A model generated the notes under the pieces. The model did no database searches. It was not told the DNA's origin and saw nothing but the letters and a program-made list of their open reading frames with translations. Made by a program: the position numbers and the translations under genes. DNA of 7,505 nucleotides from Hadesarchaea archaeon (GTDB lineage Archaea > Hadarchaeota > Hadarchaeia > Hadarchaeales > Hadarchaeaceae). The stretch covers positions 1 to 7,505 of the forward strand of contig JAUWBP010000043.1 in NCBI GenBank assembly GCA_030601665.1, given 5' to 3'. Below, piece by piece: positions 5,544 through 7,505 of this stretch (position 1 is its first letter; every line of letters begins with the position of its first letter).

Positions 5544-5560
5544 GTTGACACTCTGTCAAC
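5544..5560 (-). promoter_or_regulatory. Perfect inverted repeat at the DHQ synthase stop codon
   Basis: GTTGACA and TGTCAAC form a perfect 7-bp stem around GAG. The repeat begins at the last base of the DHQ synthase TAG stop (5560) and ends nine bases before the aroD SD hairpin. It could be an mRNA hairpin melted by ribosomes finishing the upstream gene, a processing site, or a DNA operator. No T-run follows, so it is not a clear terminator. Confidence 0.5.
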
Positions 5561-6675
5561 TACCTCTCGACGACGGTTTCCTCTACCTTAACGCCGAAGT
5601 GTCGCCCGGCCCGCTCGATGTGCAGGAGTACCTCATCGCCGGGCTTGAGTTTCGCCACAGAAATTGGTTTTCCGTTCTTTGCAACTAGGTTTATCGTTTC
5701 AGCATTCTGGAGCAACGTTTTGAATTTTTCTCCCTCGCGTTCGGTTTCGACGAGCAGCAGCGGGCGGCGCTCTATCTTCACTCGCCCCACCACACTTGTG
5801 CGGGCTTCACCCTTAGCGTTGACAATTAGCACATCATCTCCAGCCCCGAGCTCCGACATGTACTTCGTCTTCCCTCCGGGTAATCGGATGTAAGCGTGAA
5901 CCGCTCCGGCGTTCACGCGGAAGGGCCTGGGCTCAACGAATTCGCTCGGCAGCGTCTCGGCGTGCACGAGGAACATGCCCCCCGCTTGGCTCCCCACGAG
6001 CATCCCCTCGCCCATGGTCATTAGGGAGGTTGTGTCCACGCAGGCCCGGTCACCCATGCCCACGGGTCGGACTTCGGTCACCTTGGTCGGGACGAGCTCA
6101 AGTTTTTCCGCCGTGAGCCTCTCGAAGGTTTCACGCACTTTTCGAACCTCCTCCACGCCTTGCCCCCTCGCATCAAGCAGTACACCTGCCGCCCCAACCT
6201 CGAGGGCTTCAATCGCGACCTTCGCTTCACTTGCATCCTTCACCCCAGCTAGAACCTTAACCTCGGCGCGCGGAAGTTCTGCGATTAAGTTCTCGAGCGG
6301 GATGACCTTCCAATCAGGTGTCACCGCGATGAGGAAATCGGCAGCTTTCCCCAGCTTTACTGCGGCGCGCTCAAGTTCCTTGCTCGATACCTCCACGAGT
6401 GTCGCGACTTTTTTTCCTTGCCCGCGTATTTTCTCAATTTGTTCAAGCACCCGCCCTACTTCGTCCATACTTCGGGCGCTCAGCACCACCACGCTCACAC
6501 CAGGACCTGGCTCGCTCACCGCGATGGAAATAGCCCCTAGCTTTAGCACTTCTTGAACATCCTCCGGCTTAACTAAGACAACATTTGCACCGGCATCAAC
6601 AGCGGCCTGAGTAAAGGACTTTCGTTTTTCCCAAGGCTCTTCCCAGTCAGCCTTGACCCACAGCAACTTCTGCAA
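5560..6675 (-). CDS. aroB': 3-dehydroquinate synthase II (archaeal, NAD-dependent)
   Basis: This enzyme converts 2-amino-3,7-dideoxy-D-threo-hept-6-ulosonate (ADH) to 3-dehydroquinate by NAD-dependent oxidative deamination followed by cyclisation. It replaces AroB in archaea that lack the DAHP route and is unrelated to AroB. The 371-residue length fits the family. Family motifs seen are GMGDRACVDT (206-215), GEGMLVGSQAGGMFLVHAE (222-240), RPFRVNAGAVHAY (250-262), PGGKTKYMSEL (266-276) and VGRVKIERRPLLLVE (296-310). The start is a TTG at 6673-6675. GGTGA, which overlaps the TGA stop of the preceding ADH synthase gene, lies six bases upstream, so coupled translation is likely. No ATG lies near the expected N-terminus MQKLLWVKADW. 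Its stop is 39 bases before the chosen aroD start. Confidence 0.95.
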   Translation of the reverse strand: MQKLLWVKADWEEPWEKRKSFTQAAVDAGANVVLVKPEDVQEVLKLGAISIAVSEPGPGVSVVVLSARSMDEVGRVLEQIEKIRGQGKKVATLVEVSSKELERAAVKLGKAADFLIAVTPDWKVIPLENLIAELPRAEVKVLAGVKDASEAKVAIEALEVGAAGVLLDARGQGVEEVRKVRETFERLTAEKLELVPTKVTEVRPVGMGDRACVDTTSLMTMGEGMLVGSQAGGMFLVHAETLPSEFVEPRPFRVNAGAVHAYIRLPGGKTKYMSELGAGDDVLIVNAKGEARTSVVGRVKIERRPLLLVETEREGEKFKTLLQNAETINLVAKNGKPISVAKLKPGDEVLLHIERAGRHFGVKVEETVVER

Positions 6676-6681
6676 TTCTGT

Positions 6682-7482
6682 TCACCGCTTGAGTTCGCGC
6701 ATTGCTCGCCCGACCGAGACCCCTTCATGCACGATCCGCGATAGCGCCTGGGTCATGGCAGTGGGATTTCGATGTTGGAAGACGTTGCGCCCTATCGAAA
6801 CGCCTATCGCGCCAGTCTTGATTGCATCCTCTGCCATCTTGAGCACATCCCGCGGGGTCGCCATCTTTGGGCCACCCGCAATCACCACCGGCACAGGGCA
6901 GCCTCGGATGACCTTTTGGAAAGTGTTGATATTTCCGGTATAAACTGTCTTGATTATATCTGCCCCTAGTTCTGCTCCGACCCGCGCCGCGTGAGCAACT
7001 AACTCCGGGTCGTGCTGATTTTTTATCTTGGGTCCCCGCGGGTACATCATCGCAAACAACGGTATGCCCCACGTTGCACAAATCTCGGCGGTTTCACCAA
7101 GCGCTTGGAGTTGTTCTGGCTCGTTCTCCGCACCCACATTCACGTGCACCGAGACGGCATCCGCACCCAGGCTGATTGCTTCCTCCACGGTGGCCACTGG
7201 GACCTTGCTGTTAGGGTCGGGTCCAAGCGAGGTGCTCCCCGAGAGGTGGATGATCAGCCCGAGATCCTTTCCGTATCCTCGGTGTCCGGCGCGAATGATG
7301 CCCTTGTGGAGAACTACGGCGTTAGCCCCACCGGCAGCGATTTTGTTTATGATCGAAGTCATATCCTCGAGACCGGCGATTGGCCCCATGCTCAGCCCGT
7401 GGTCCATAGGCACGATCACCGTCCGCTTCGATTTTCGGTCGATTATCCTCTCAAGCCTGATGCGCTTTCCCATCTCAGACAA
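6682..7482 (-). CDS. aroA': 2-amino-3,7-dideoxy-D-threo-hept-6-ulosonate (ADH) synthase
   Basis: The first enzyme of the archaeal aromatic route condenses L-aspartate semialdehyde with a 6-deoxy-5-ketofructose 1-phosphate-type donor to give ADH. It is a class I (Schiff-base) aldolase of the DhnA/FbaB family. The 266-residue protein has PMDHG (25-29, Asp27), MYPRG (146-150, Tyr147) and IIKTVYTG (176-183, Lys178). These three are offset by the same six residues from the active-site Asp33, Tyr153 and Lys184 recalled for Methanocaldococcus MJ0400, which supports ADH synthase, though a plain aldolase is related. GGP (203-205) and GVSIGRN (227-233) form the phosphate site. The TTG at 7480-7482 is chosen because AGGTGG lies five bases upstream. 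An ATG at 7473, three codons in, lacks an SD and would fit only a leaderless transcript. The next gene, DHQ synthase II, acts on its product. Confidence 0.93.
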   Translation of the reverse strand: MSEMGKRIRLERIIDRKSKRTVIVPMDHGLSMGPIAGLEDMTSIINKIAAGGANAVVLHKGIIRAGHRGYGKDLGLIIHLSGSTSLGPDPNSKVPVATVEEAISLGADAVSVHVNVGAENEPEQLQALGETAEICATWGIPLFAMMYPRGPKIKNQHDPELVAHAARVGAELGADIIKTVYTGNINTFQKVIRGCPVPVVIAGGPKMATPRDVLKMAEDAIKTGAIGVSIGRNVFQHRNPTAMTQALSRIVHEGVSVGRAMRELKR

Positions 7483-7487
7483 TTACA

Positions 7488-7505
7488 CCACCTGTAGGTG
7501 ATATA
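7488..7505 (-). promoter_or_regulatory. Operon leader: SD, inverted repeat and partial TATA-like edge
   Basis: In the transcript sense the window opens with TATAT (7505-7501), followed by CACCT-AC-AGGTG (7500-7489), which overlaps the AGGTGG SD (7493-7488). The repeat could fold as CACC-UACA-GGUG and hide the SD, or act as a DNA operator. If TATAT is part of the promoter, transcription would start near the TTG itself. The window edge prevents a decision. Confidence 0.3.

Noticed and set aside
4892..5548. Plus-strand open frame (218 codons) opposite aroD
   Set aside because: Antisense shadow, Ser/Arg-rich, no SD and no recognisable domain.
5521..5559. TTG start at 5559 extending aroD by 13 residues
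   Set aside because: The ATG at 5520 has an AGGAG at proper spacing. The extension runs through both hairpins and has no family counterpart.
5544..5560. Mid-operon transcription terminator before aroD
   Set aside because: The stem is perfect, but no T-run follows, and the downstream genes complete the same pathway.
5975..6556. Plus-strand open frame (193 codons) opposite DHQ synthase II
   Set aside because: Antisense shadow dominated by Ser and Thr, as expected opposite GC-rich coding DNA.

Overview
The window looks like chromosomal DNA from an archaeon. Its first two pathway genes encode ADH synthase (class I aldolase type) and 3-dehydroquinate synthase II, the pair that many euryarchaea and related lineages use in place of DAHP synthase and AroB. 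Archaeal-style Shine-Dalgarno (SD) motifs, GTG and TTG starts, and tightly overlapping genes fit this. The lineage cannot be fixed from the sequence. An uncultured euryarchaeal or Hadarchaeota-like organism is a guess only.

Right part (about 1435-7482, all on the minus strand, GC-rich): one compact gene train, read from right to left. The order is ADH synthase, 3-dehydroquinate synthase II, 3-dehydroquinate dehydratase (aroD), shikimate dehydrogenase (aroE), prephenate dehydrogenase (tyrA), prephenate dehydratase (pheA) and NAD synthetase (nadE). Junctions are 0-39 bases or 4-base GTGA overlaps, so the genes are very likely one transcript. The first four make shikimate from aspartate semialdehyde and a deoxyketohexose phosphate. 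The next two take prephenate towards tyrosine and phenylalanine. Shikimate kinase, EPSP synthase, chorismate synthase and chorismate mutase are absent here and must be encoded elsewhere. nadE at the end supplies NAD, the cofactor of two enzymes in the set.

Left part (1-1434, visibly more AT-rich): the tail of a gene for a protein ending in a transmembrane helix (plus), a 75-residue hypothetical protein (minus) flanked by an imperfect 37-base direct repeat, a roughly 300-base spacer with inverted repeats and a candidate promoter, and a plus-strand gene for a zinc-ribbon protein with a CFI-box C-terminal domain. This gene converges on the aromatic operon across a 215-base spacer.

The least ordinary signals are the CFI-box protein, the flanking repeat around the small gene, and self-complementary sequences that overlap the ribosome binding sites of three operon genes, above all two tandem hairpins just before aroD. 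I found no CRISPR array, tRNA, rRNA or recognisable transposase, and no clear case for a wholly new multi-gene system.
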